Notes under the pieces: model-generated
The model's database searches: none
What the model was told of the DNA's origin: nothing
The model's input: the letters and a program-made list of their open reading frames with translations, nothing else
NCBI RefSeq assembly: GCF_001557215.1
Contig: NZ_LSJM01000176.1
Span: 1-19,738 of the forward strand
Origin: Sphingomonas sp. CCH9-E2
Lineage (GTDB): Bacteria; Pseudomonadota; Alphaproteobacteria; Sphingomonadales; Sphingomonadaceae
Direction: 5' to 3'
DNA length: 19,738 bases
Translations under genes and position numbers: made by a program
Part shown: piece by piece, positions 1 to 14,802 of the stretch
How positions within the stretch are numbered: position 1 is the stretch's first letter
Layout of the letters: each line of letters starts with the position of its first letter

Positions 1-48
1 GGCCGTCTGCGCGGCCGCCCCTCCACCACCCGCTGCGCGGGCGGTCCC

Positions 49-75
49 CCTCCCCTGAGCAAAGCTCAGGGGAGG
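49..75. terminator. 12-bp perfect hairpin downstream of the O-demethylase gene
   Basis: The arm at 49-60 (CCTCCCCTGAGC) pairs perfectly with 64-75 (GCTCAGGGGAGG) around an AAA loop. It lies 14 bases past the stop codon of the leftward O-demethylase gene, so it is well placed to end or stabilise that transcript. Leftward, the stem is not followed by a U-tract, so classical intrinsic termination is doubtful; rightward, AATTT follows. The surrounding run of C-rich and G-rich blocks resembles dispersed intergenic palindromes common in Sphingomonas genomes. That last point is recall and was not tested. Confidence 0.55.
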
Positions 76-89
76 AATTTCCGCTCCCC

Positions 90-1481
90 TCACCCGCGTG
101 TGCGCCAGCCCTCGGCATAGGAATCGCGCGCCACTTCCGAATAGGGTGCGGGCGCGACGGTCGCCTTGATCTCGACCTGCACATGCCGCTCGACCGTTGG
201 CTTGCGCGTCCCGCCATCGGGCTCGCCCCAGACGAACGTCACTTCGGTGCCCGGTTCCGCGACGTCCGCATCGACCATCGCCAGCGTCAGGAAGCGACCT
301 TCATTGACGGTATAGCCGATCCAGGTCGAGATACCGACCGGGCGGCCATCCTTGAGCACCGCGTCATAGGGGTGCATCGCGTAGACCGCGCTCGGGAAGT
401 CGATGAACTTCGCGCGATCGCCCTTTTGCAGCATCGAGCTCATCACGCGCAGCATGTCCTGCGTATCGAGCGCCAGCGTCACCTTGCGGCGGTGCGGCTG
501 ATCCTTCATCCGCTCGAGCGCTTCGCGACCGATAAAGTCATGGTCGAACTTGACCATGTGGCCGTAGCCCAAGTCCCACGGCGTCAGATAATAATCCTCG
601 ATGTTGTCCGACACGAAGCTGCCGCCGACCGACGCACCGGCCTCATAGGATTTGGCCGACAGCCAGGCGCGATACTCGGCCAATGACTCGCCGGTGTAGA
701 TCGCGGGCAGCGGCGACGGGATCCAGCCAGACTCCAGCGTGTTCGACGCATAGGTGCGGCCACCGCACAGCGTCAGGCCGAAGTCCTTGCCGGCGTCGAT
801 CAGCGCGTTGCGGACGGTGTCGTAATCCTTCCACGGTCCGAACAGCTCGTAACCCGGCTGGCCGACCATGCCGTGACGCAGCGCGCGCACCTCGACCCCG
901 GCGATCGTGATCGGGGCCATGTGGAAGAATTTGAGCTCGGGCGGGGTCGCGCCCATCGCGCGCTCCAGCACCTTCATCGCGTTCGGCCCCTGCAACTGGA
1001 AGCGATAGTTGCGGCGATTATCCTTGTCCGGCCGCGCGGCGGTGCGCTCGTCGCGCTCGACCGTCACGTCCCATTTACCCGATGCTGCGTGATACTCGAC
1101 CCATTCGATCGACGGTGCGCGGCCAACCAGCTCGAACGTGTTCTCTGCCAGATAGAACAGGATCACGTCGCCGATGACATAGCCGTCGGGCGTGACCGGC
1201 GCGAACTGCTTGGCGCGGTTGGGGACGAAGCCCTTGAAGCTGTTGGGCGCGAGATAGTGGAGCATGTCGAATGCGCCCGGCCCGGTGACGAGCAGGTCGA
1301 CCATGTGGAAGCTCTGGTTGAACAGCACGCAGCTGTTGGCCCAGGAGAGCTGTTCGTCGCGCCAGTTGGAATATTCGGCCGGAACGCCCGGATAGGCATT
1401 GGGGCCGACCTGCTGGTTGCGCAGGAAATCGACGATGTTGGTCTGTTCGTCGAGCAGTTGCTGAAGCGTCTTGTCGGTCAC
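90..1481 (-). CDS. LigM/DesA-family tetrahydrofolate-dependent aromatic O-demethylase
   Basis: This 463-residue protein belongs to the GcvT-fold family that moves the methyl group of methoxylated aromatic acids (vanillate, 3-O-methylgallate, syringate) onto tetrahydrofolate, giving a phenol and 5-methyl-THF in the cytoplasm. Recognisable family blocks are HMVDL near residue 59, VGRAPS near 119-124, LRHGM near 202, YASNTLESGWIPSPLPAIY from 244, GGSFVS, VKFDHDFIGR and GGTRKPTVE near the C-terminus. From memory of the LigM structure, H59, R121 and Y244 correspond to its active-site H60, R122 and Y247. The length suits both LigM (about 471) and DesA (about 462), and similarity to LigM looks like roughly half the residues, so the substrate cannot be assigned. 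The start is GTG, chosen because TTAGGAG lies about 10 nt upstream; this Shine-Dalgarno overlaps the TAG stop of the preceding hydrolase gene, suggesting translational coupling. MetF and PurU next door fit a role in methyl transfer to THF. Confidence 0.93.
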   Translation of the reverse strand: MTDKTLQQLLDEQTNIVDFLRNQQVGPNAYPGVPAEYSNWRDEQLSWANSCVLFNQSFHMVDLLVTGPGAFDMLHYLAPNSFKGFVPNRAKQFAPVTPDGYVIGDVILFYLAENTFELVGRAPSIEWVEYHAASGKWDVTVERDERTAARPDKDNRRNYRFQLQGPNAMKVLERAMGATPPELKFFHMAPITIAGVEVRALRHGMVGQPGYELFGPWKDYDTVRNALIDAGKDFGLTLCGGRTYASNTLESGWIPSPLPAIYTGESLAEYRAWLSAKSYEAGASVGGSFVSDNIEDYYLTPWDLGYGHMVKFDHDFIGREALERMKDQPHRRKVTLALDTQDMLRVMSSMLQKGDRAKFIDFPSAVYAMHPYDAVLKDGRPVGISTWIGYTVNEGRFLTLAMVDADVAEPGTEVTFVWGEPDGGTRKPTVERHVQVEIKATVAPAPYSEVARDSYAEGWRTRG

Positions 1482-1494
1482 GATCGTGTCTCTC

Positions 1495-2205
1495 CTAAGC
1501 TGGGGTCGTGGCGGGGATGGCGAGCCATTCCCGGATCAGGGTGTTGAACGGGTGCGGTTGTTCGGCGGGGGCCATGTGGCCCGCTCCCGCGATGACGTGC
1601 AGCGTCGCGCCGGCAATGCGCGCGGCGATCGCCTGGTGCTGCGCGACGTCGGACCATCGGTCTTCTGCCCCGACGACGACGGCGGTGGGGCAGGCGATCG
1701 TCTGCAGCACCGGGCCGGTGTCGGGGCGGTCGAGCAGTGCCGCGGTCTGCGCCTCGAATACGGCCTGCCCGGCGCGCAGGCACATGGCGCGGAGCGACGC
1801 CGTCAGCGCTTCATCGCCACGCGCGGCCTCGCCCAGCATCGGGGGCAGCCAGGCATCGACGAGCCGGTCGAACCCCTCACAACGGCCAAGATCGCGCAGC
1901 GCATAGCGCTGCTCCGCTTCGCCCGGGCGCACGGCATGCACCCCGGTATCGGCGATCATCAGCCGGGTGACTCGCTCCGGCGCGCGCGCGACCACCTCCA
2001 GCGCGACGCGTGCGCCCATCGAGTGGCCGATCAGCGCGAAGCGGTCTGGCGCGGCGGTGAGGGCATGCACCGCCATCGCGCCGATCGTGTCGGCACCCCC
2101 ATAATGGTCGTCGATGGCGCGGGCCGAAGGAAATGCCTTTAGCGTCGCCGCGAACATCGTCGCGTCGCACATCAATCCCGGCAGGATCAGCAGGTGTTCG
2201 GGCAA
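1495..2205 (-). CDS. alpha/beta hydrolase, first gene of the O-demethylase operon
   Basis: This is a 236-residue single-domain alpha/beta hydrolase. The N-terminus HLLILPGLMCDA is the usual first strand and oxyanion region. The nucleophile elbow is GHSMG with S62, the acid is likely D182 in GAEDRWS, and the histidine is H210 in GAGHMAP, so the triad is intact. The overall type resembles enol-lactone hydrolases (PcaD-like) and small esterases. It has no signal peptide, so it should be cytoplasmic. The start appears to be TTG: an in-frame TAG lies just upstream, and the next ATG (residue 12) would remove the first strand. No convincing Shine-Dalgarno precedes it. The gene ends 13 nt before the O-demethylase start, so the two are surely co-transcribed. 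The substrate is unknown. Candidates are an ester or lactone of a methoxylated aromatic acid, or a methyl ester arising after ring cleavage, as described for syringate breakdown in Sphingobium SYK-6 (recall). Confidence 0.88.
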   Translation of the reverse strand: MPEHLLILPGLMCDATMFAATLKAFPSARAIDDHYGGADTIGAMAVHALTAAPDRFALIGHSMGARVALEVVARAPERVTRLMIADTGVHAVRPGEAEQRYALRDLGRCEGFDRLVDAWLPPMLGEAARGDEALTASLRAMCLRAGQAVFEAQTAALLDRPDTGPVLQTIACPTAVVVGAEDRWSDVAQHQAIAARIAGATLHVIAGAGHMAPAEQPHPFNTLIREWLAIPATTPA

Positions 2206-2297
2206 GCGCGTCTGAATCCGTATATGTGAAATATTCGTCTATGCGAATTTACATCGGCGCGCTAGACGTGAATCTTCACTCAGGACGCGGAAGCCCG
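2206..2297. promoter_or_regulatory. divergent control region with inverted repeats
   Basis: This is the only non-coding gap between the leftward hydrolase/O-demethylase pair and the rightward metF-purU pair, so promoters for both should lie here. It is markedly AT-richer than its surroundings. Two inverted repeats are visible: ATTCG-6 nt-CGAAT at 2233-2248 and GTGAATCTTCAC (5-bp arms, 2-nt centre) at 2268-2279. The half-site GTGAA also occurs at 2226-2230, exactly 42 bp (about four helical turns) before its copy at 2268. A leftward promoter candidate is TTCGCA (2247-2242), a 17-nt spacer, then TATACG (2224-2219), which would give a very short leader. No equally good rightward promoter was found. 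A dimeric regulator of the MarR, TetR or GntR type is plausible; no regulator gene is in the window. Confidence 0.5.
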
Positions 2298-3185
2298 GTG
2301 CCCCCTCCCCTCATTCATCCCAACTGGTCGCGCCCAGCCGCCTCGGCGATCGACGGCTATTCGATCGAGGTGACGGGAAGAGAGACGGAGGCATTGCGCG
2401 CCGTGGCGCCGCGCATGCCGGTGGGCACGCCCGTGGCCATCCCGTTCCTGCCCGGTGAGCCGCTGGAGGCGCGCGTGCGCGCAGCGGAAACGATTCGTGC
2501 GCTGGGACTGGAACCCATGCCGCATTTTTCGGCGCGGCGGATCGCGAGCCACGCGGAGTTTGAGGACTATCTCAACGCGGCGCGGACGCGGGCCGCAATT
2601 CGCCGCTGCTTCGTCGTTGCGGGCGATCCTGCAATTCCGGCGGGGCCGTTTGTCGACAGCATGGCGCTGATCGCGACCGGCGCGTTCGAGCGCGCGGGGA
2701 TCGCCGCGATCGGCATTGGCGGGCATCCCGAGGGGCATCCCAACATGACCGAGGCGCAGTGTTTCGCAGTGCTGCAGGGCAAGTGCGACGAAATCGAGCG
2801 GCGCGGCATGGCTCCGTTGATCGTGACCCAATTCGGCTTCGACGCAGACGCGGTGCTGCGCTGGCTCGGCGAATTGCGCCGCCGGGGGATCGCCGCGCCG
2901 GTGCGGCTGGGCGTGCCGGGGCCGGCCGGGATCAGGACGTTGATGCGCTATGCCGCGCTGTGCGGCGTCGGGGCATCGGCAGCAGTGCTGCGCAAATACG
3001 GACTGTCGCTCGGCAATTTGATCGGATCGGCTGGACCGGATCGCTTCATCGCGGCGCTTGCGGCAGGATTGACGACCGACCATGAGCCGGTACGGCTGCA
3101 CTTCTACCCCTTTGGCGGCGTGGCGCGCACGCTCGACTGGATCGAAAGCTATGCACGCACCGCTGGACTGGACACTCACGCATGA
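2298..3185 (+). CDS. metF: MetF-family 5,10-methylenetetrahydrofolate reductase
   Basis: The enzyme interconverts 5,10-methylene-THF and 5-methyl-THF using FAD. The family pattern is present: a first-strand glutamate (E24 in YSIEV, matching E. coli E28), the flavin-region aspartate (D110 in AGDP, matching D120), the block GHPEGHP that replaces the usual YPEVHP, and IVTQFGFD where E. coli has ITQFFFD. The sequence is divergent overall, and the usual FFPP after the first glutamate is absent, so this may be a dedicated paralogue rather than the methionine-pathway enzyme. The start is uncertain. GTG at 2298 has AGGA and GGAAG just upstream and gives 295 residues; in-frame ATG at 2241 lacks a Shine-Dalgarno and would place the inverted repeats inside the gene. 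Beside an O-demethylase the likely direction is oxidative, draining methyl-THF. It overlaps purU by ATGA, so the two are coupled. Confidence 0.88.
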   Translation: MPPPLIHPNWSRPAASAIDGYSIEVTGRETEALRAVAPRMPVGTPVAIPFLPGEPLEARVRAAETIRALGLEPMPHFSARRIASHAEFEDYLNAARTRAAIRRCFVVAGDPAIPAGPFVDSMALIATGAFERAGIAAIGIGGHPEGHPNMTEAQCFAVLQGKCDEIERRGMAPLIVTQFGFDADAVLRWLGELRRRGIAAPVRLGVPGPAGIRTLMRYAALCGVGASAAVLRKYGLSLGNLIGSAGPDRFIAALAAGLTTDHEPVRLHFYPFGGVARTLDWIESYARTAGLDTHA

Positions 3186-4036
3186 CCGAAGCCTGCACTA
3201 TCACCTTCCACTGCACCGACCGGCAGGGCATCGTCGCCGCGGTTGCCGGATTCCTTACCCAGTCGGGCTGCAACATCACCGAATCGCAGCAATATAATGA
3301 CGCGATCACCGGCGGCTTTTTCATGCGCGTGGTGTTCGCTGCGCCCGCAACGGCGGTGGGCGATATCGAGACGCGCTTTACCGCCCTGGCGCGAGACTGG
3401 GGCATGGACTGGACGTTCCGGGTCAATTCCCGGCCCAAGCGCGTGCTGCTGCTGGTATCGAAGTTCGACCATTGCCTGGGCGACCTGCTCTATCGCCGCC
3501 GCATCGGCGAGCTGCACATGGATGTAGTCGGCATTGTTTCCAACCATCCGCGCGCTGCGCTCGCCACGTCGATGATCGGCGACATCCCCTATCACCATTT
3601 GCCGATCACCCCGCAGACCAAGCCGGCGCAGGAGGCGCAGATCAAAGCGATCGTCACCGAAACGGGGGCGGAGCTGGTCGTGCTGGCGCGCTATATGCAG
3701 ATCCTGTCGGACGATCTCGCCGCGTTCCTGTCCGGCCGCTGCATCAACATCCACCACAGCTTCCTGCCCGGCTTCAAGGGGGCCAAGCCTTATCATCAGG
3801 CCTATCAGCGCGGGGTGAAGATGATCGGCGCGACCGCGCATTATGTCACCGCCGACCTCGATGAAGGGCCGATCATCCATCAGGATGTCGAGGCGATCTC
3901 GCACGCCGACACGCCCGACGATCTGGTGCGCAAGGGCCGCGATATCGAGCGCCGGGTGCTGGCCACGGCGGTGCATTATCACCTGGAGGACCGGGTGCTG
4001 CTCAACGGCGCGCGCACGGTGGTGTTCCGGGCGTGA
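3182..4036 (+). CDS. purU: formyltetrahydrofolate deformylase
   Basis: PurU hydrolyses 10-formyl-THF to formate and free THF. The 284 residues match the usual family length. An N-terminal ACT domain covers about residues 5-85 ([15 protein letters not shown] is its first helix), followed by a formyl transferase catalytic domain from about 88. Catalytic residues by analogy with E. coli PurN are N189 and H191 in [19 protein letters not shown] and D227 in DLDEGPII; all are present. The HHSFLPGF form is typical of PurU rather than PurN. The start ATG overlaps the metF stop as ATGA, so translation is probably coupled. In this context it would regenerate THF for the O-demethylase by removing the one-carbon unit as formate, rather than serving purine synthesis. 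It ends 10 nt before the 3' end of the convergent tRNA gene, and no hairpin terminator is visible in that gap. Confidence 0.96.
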   Translation: MTEACTITFHCTDRQGIVAAVAGFLTQSGCNITESQQYNDAITGGFFMRVVFAAPATAVGDIETRFTALARDWGMDWTFRVNSRPKRVLLLVSKFDHCLGDLLYRRRIGELHMDVVGIVSNHPRAALATSMIGDIPYHHLPITPQTKPAQEAQIKAIVTETGAELVVLARYMQILSDDLAAFLSGRCINIHHSFLPGFKGAKPYHQAYQRGVKMIGATAHYVTADLDEGPIIHQDVEAISHADTPDDLVRKGRDIERRVLATAVHYHLEDRVLLNGARTVVFRA

Positions 4037-4046
4037 CCCGAAATTC

Positions 4047-4130
4047 TGGTGCCCCTGGCCGGACTCGAACCAGCATGCCTTGCGGCGGTCGATTTTGAGT
4101 CGACTGCGTCTACCATTTCGCCACAGGGGC
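4047..4130 (-). tRNA. tRNA-Leu (CAA)
   Basis: The minus strand reads GCCCCTG at the 5' end, pairing with CAGGGGC and then discriminator A and an encoded CCA (4047-4049). The anticodon arm is GTCGA-CTCAAAA-TCGAC, giving anticodon CAA (4097-4095), which reads the leucine codon UUG. The T arm contains GGTTCGAGTCC, and a long variable arm (around CGCCGCAAGGCA) marks it as a class II tRNA, consistent with leucine. No strong promoter stands out upstream (4131-4200). Confidence 0.96.
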
Positions 4131-4200
4131 AGCGAGCGGGCTGGCTAGACGATGGGCCGCGCGGCGGCAAGCCTTTAACGGCCCATTGGTGCCGATGCGT

Positions 4201-4229
4201 TTGACACTGGCCCTGCCCCTGCCTATATC
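4201..4229 (+). promoter_or_regulatory. sigma70-type promoter for rpoB-rpoC
   Basis: A consensus -35 TTGACA (4201-4206) is followed after 17 nt by TATATC (4224-4229) as -10. The predicted transcription start is near 4237, about 200 nt before rpoB. It is the best promoter match seen in the window, as expected for the main RNA polymerase transcript. A 14-bp perfect palindrome, CCCGACCGGTCGGG (4240-4253), sits right at the predicted start and could be an operator or a 5' structure. Confidence 0.75.
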
Positions 4230-4236
4230 GCGCCCC

Positions 4237-4435
4237 TACCCCGACCGGTCGGGACATGGCACGCCGTCGCGCAGCGCGCCGTACGAATGGACCGGACAGG
4301 GATCATAGACGCTTGAGAGGCTGAGTTTTTCCCCGTTTCGACGCAGGGAATCGCTCGGCCCTTTTGGCGTCTGTCTGCGTGCCTGTCCCGGCGGATACCG
4401 GGGCGAAATTCAGGCTGAGAAGGCGAAAACAGCAC
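4237..4435 (+). other. long untranslated leader of rpoB
   Basis: About 200 nt separate the predicted transcription start from the rpoB ATG, with no supported gene inside. It begins with the palindrome CCCGACCGGTCGGG (4240-4253). It also contains a T5 run near 4326 without a clean stem before it, and a small hairpin CCCGG-CGGATA-CCGGG (4387-4402) shortly before the ribosome binding site GAGAAGG (4417-4423). No known riboswitch is recognised. The leader could carry translational or attenuation control, but that is inference. Confidence 0.4.
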
Positions 4436-8581
<4,146 letters not shown>

Positions 8582-8587
8582 GAAGTG

Positions 8588-8773
8588 ATGGCTGACGAAG
8601 CTCGGACTGGAATGTCCTCACGGCGGTGGGTATTCGGACTGGGCTTCGTCGCTGCCGGTCTGGGTGTGATGTCGAGTGGCGTTCGCGCCGATGACTCCAT
8701 TCAGATCGTCATGGGTGGTTTGCTAGCGCTGGCCTCTCTCATCGCCACTGTTCTGCTGTTCTTGAAGCGCTGA
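8588..8773 (+). CDS. predicted two-helix membrane microprotein between rpoB and rpoC
   Basis: A 61-residue reading frame of no recognised family sits between rpoB and rpoC, 6 nt after the rpoB stop and 31 nt before the rpoC start. ATG at 8588 is preferred over GTG at 8585; GGAG at 8575-8578, inside the end of rpoB, lies 9 nt upstream. Two hydrophobic stretches are clear, about residues 14-32 and 38-59, ending in a basic FLKR tail, which predicts a small inner-membrane hairpin. An SRRWVF stretch before the first helix gives a weak Tat-signal resemblance. By my count about 40 of 61 third codon positions are G or C, well below the near-saturation seen in rpoB and rpoC, and codons such as CTA, GTA and TTG occur, so it is either recently acquired or weakly selected for expression. 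The position forces co-transcription with RNA polymerase. Function is unknown. Confidence 0.65.
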   Translation: MADEARTGMSSRRWVFGLGFVAAGLGVMSSGVRADDSIQIVMGGLLALASLIATVLLFLKR

Positions 8774-8783
8774 CAGAAATTCA

Positions 8784-8795
8784 CCCTCTAGAGGG
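8784..8795. repeat. 12-bp palindrome over the rpoC ribosome binding site
   Basis: CCCTCTAGAGGG is a perfect palindrome with no central loop. Its right half supplies the GAGGG (8791-8795) that acts as the Shine-Dalgarno for rpoC, 9 nt before the ATG. It may be chance, but it could bind a dimeric protein or pair between RNA molecules. Confidence 0.4.
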
Positions 8796-8804
8796 ACGAA
8801 AGAA

Positions 8805-13085
<4,281 letters not shown>

Positions 13086-13120
13086 TCGCCCGGTTCAGCG
13101 GATCGCGCTGACCAAAAAAT

Positions 13121-13153
13121 GCCGCCGCCCGAGGCATCGGGTGGCGGCTTTTT
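13121..13153. terminator. bidirectional intrinsic terminator after rpoC
   Basis: GCCGCC-G-CCCGA (13121-13132) pairs with TCGGG-T-GGCGGC (13137-13148) around a GGCA loop, with one G-U pair. T5 follows at 13149-13153, and A6 precedes the stem at 13113-13118. It therefore fits termination of rpoC rightward and of the alginate-export-family gene leftward, whose stop is at 13188. Confidence 0.9.
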
Positions 13154-13187
13154 GTTGGTACCGGACAGGGCCGGAAAGCCCGACGCC

Positions 13188-14561
13188 TCAGAAGAAGGTC
13201 GACAAGGTCAGATAGCCGAACTTCATGTCGCCCGTTGCCGGCGCATTGGGCGCGTCGGTCAGGAACCGCCCCTTGGCGAGGAAGGCTGCGCCCGCCTCAA
13301 CCCGCAACTTCTTTGGCACCAGCCAGTTGCGCACGCGGCCCTCGACCTGGGTACCGGCATCGCGGCCCGATGCGCCGCTGGCGTCGCGCACCGCCGTGGC
13401 GGCGAAGCTGTCGGTCGGGGACGCGAGCAGGAACTTGCGCGCCTTCACCGCAAAATCCCATGCCTTGCTCGGCTTCGCCTCGATCGCCACGCCCGGGCTG
13501 ACGACGTTCGACCAGCTCGCCGGGCCATAAAGGCTGAGCGGCCCGAAATCGCCGCGCCGTCCGCCGAACAGCGGGTCGAAGCGGCGATAGTCGGTGGCCG
13601 TCGTATCCCCGCTGGCATAGCCGAAAAATGCGGTGACGCGCGGGGTCCAGCCCGACGCGAAGGTATAGCCAATCTCGACATTGGCCATGCCCGCGCGGAC
13701 CTTGCGGTCGAGCAGGTCGCTCGCCGATGTCGATCCGCGCGTCGTGCCGCGCTGGAGCGCGCCTTCCACTTCGAAGTCGAGCTTGCCCTTGCCCGGCGTG
13801 CGATTGACCCGGCCGCCAAAGGTGACGAGGTCGCGGTCGCGGGTCGCCCGGCCGGCGCGGTCGCGCTCGTCCAGCGCATAGGCAAAGACTTCGGCCTGCG
13901 CCCCGGCCAGCGCCTTGGAGCGGGTGTAGGACCCGCCCCAGAAATGCAGCCCGGCGTTGGCGCGATCCAGCTCGACCTTGTTGTCCTCGATCGACGCGCG
14001 GTCGGATGGCAGCTTGTCGAACGGCCGAACCGCAATCAGATACACCCGGTCCCCGCGGGCGCTGCTCCAGTCGAGATTGACGCCGACAAAGCTGTTGGGC
14101 GAGTTCGACCAGTCAGGCCGGTCGAGCAGGCGACCCGAGCCCGACGATGCGGTGAAGCGACCGACGCGCAGCACGCCCTTCCCCTTTTGGCCCGCGACGG
14201 TGCCGAGATCCACGCCCAGATAGGCCTGGAGCGGTTCGAGCGCGTTGGTCTCGCTGGTCCCCGCGACCGACTGGCCATGCTGGAAATAGCTGCGCGCGTC
14301 GTCGAGTTCGGCGGTCAGATGGACGCCACCAAAATCATAGCGCGCAGTGACGAGCGTACGGAACGAGAGCATGGCGTCGCTGTCCGGGGCACCGGGACGC
14401 ACCTGCCCGTCGACCACTTCGACCCGTGCGCGGACGCTGCCTTCGATCGTCAGCCCGGTGCTGTCGGCGTCCTTGCCCGATGCCGCGTGCGCGCCGCCTG
14501 CCGCTCCGATCAACAGCGCAACCGCCGCGCCGCTCAGCAGCGCGGCATAACCCGTCTTCAT
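13188..14561 (-). CDS. alginate-export-family outer-membrane beta-barrel protein
   Basis: A 457-residue outer-membrane barrel of the alginate_export/AlgE-like type. Residues 1-26 form a signal peptide (MKTGYAALLS start, cleavage after AHA). The mature chain alternates short amphipathic strands with polar turns, contains LRVGRFTASSGSGRLL and FFGYASGDTT blocks usual in this family, and ends in a terminal phenylalanine (LSTFF), the barrel-assembly signal. The start is ATG at 14561 because GAGGA lies 8 nt upstream; the longer frame would need TTG at 14576. In sphingomonads such proteins are often general or specific uptake channels, so a role in alginate secretion should not be assumed; no alginate synthesis genes are nearby. 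Its transcript runs into the bidirectional terminator shared with rpoC. Confidence 0.85.
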   Translation of the reverse strand: MKTGYAALLSGAAVALLIGAAGGAHAASGKDADSTGLTIEGSVRARVEVVDGQVRPGAPDSDAMLSFRTLVTARYDFGGVHLTAELDDARSYFQHGQSVAGTSETNALEPLQAYLGVDLGTVAGQKGKGVLRVGRFTASSGSGRLLDRPDWSNSPNSFVGVNLDWSSARGDRVYLIAVRPFDKLPSDRASIEDNKVELDRANAGLHFWGGSYTRSKALAGAQAEVFAYALDERDRAGRATRDRDLVTFGGRVNRTPGKGKLDFEVEGALQRGTTRGSTSASDLLDRKVRAGMANVEIGYTFASGWTPRVTAFFGYASGDTTATDYRRFDPLFGGRRGDFGPLSLYGPASWSNVVSPGVAIEAKPSKAWDFAVKARKFLLASPTDSFAATAVRDASGASGRDAGTQVEGRVRNWLVPKKLRVEAGAAFLAKGRFLTDAPNAPATGDMKFGYLTLSTFF

Positions 14562-14593
14562 GCGTGATATCCTCAAACTGAACCCTGAGCCTC

Positions 14594-14599
14594 ATTATA
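14594..14599 (-). promoter_or_regulatory. -10 box upstream of the alginate-export-family gene
   Basis: The minus strand reads a perfect TATAAT here, 32 nt before the ATG at 14561, giving a leader of about 26 nt. No good -35 element is found at the right spacing, so an activator may be required. A palindrome CGCAATTGCG at 14630-14639 lies just upstream and is a possible operator. Confidence 0.45.
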
Positions 14600-14802
14600 G
14601 ACGGCCCGACCAAAGACCGGCGCGCGCGGCGCAATTGCGGTGCACCGGTGACCGACAGACCAGGCTATCGCGCCGCGCATCCCCCGGCCCGCTGAAGGAC
14701 GATATTGACCGCTACCGAAGAAATACGGCGCCCCATTTGCGACCCGGTGTAGCGCAACAAGTATAAAGACAGCGTTTGCGCCCCGGCCCGCTCCGCATCG
14801 CT

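Noticed and set aside
2280..3179. Leftward 299-codon frame opposite metF, and a similar one opposite purU (3176-3982)
   Set aside because: MetF and PurU motifs are unambiguous on the plus strand; the opposite frames show only compositional bias.
4047..4130. tRNA-Leu as an integration site for a mobile element
   Set aside because: No integrase, direct repeat of the tRNA 3' end, or compositional break is seen on either side.
4364..4435. Upstream in-frame start for RpoB adding 24 residues
   Set aside because: No ribosome site, atypical sequence, and MATKA at 4436 has a usable Shine-Dalgarno and normal family length.
13119..14567. Rightward 482-codon frame opposite the alginate-export-family gene
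   Set aside because: The leftward frame has a signal peptide, ribosome site, barrel pattern and terminal phenylalanine; the rightward one has none and crosses the rpoC terminator.
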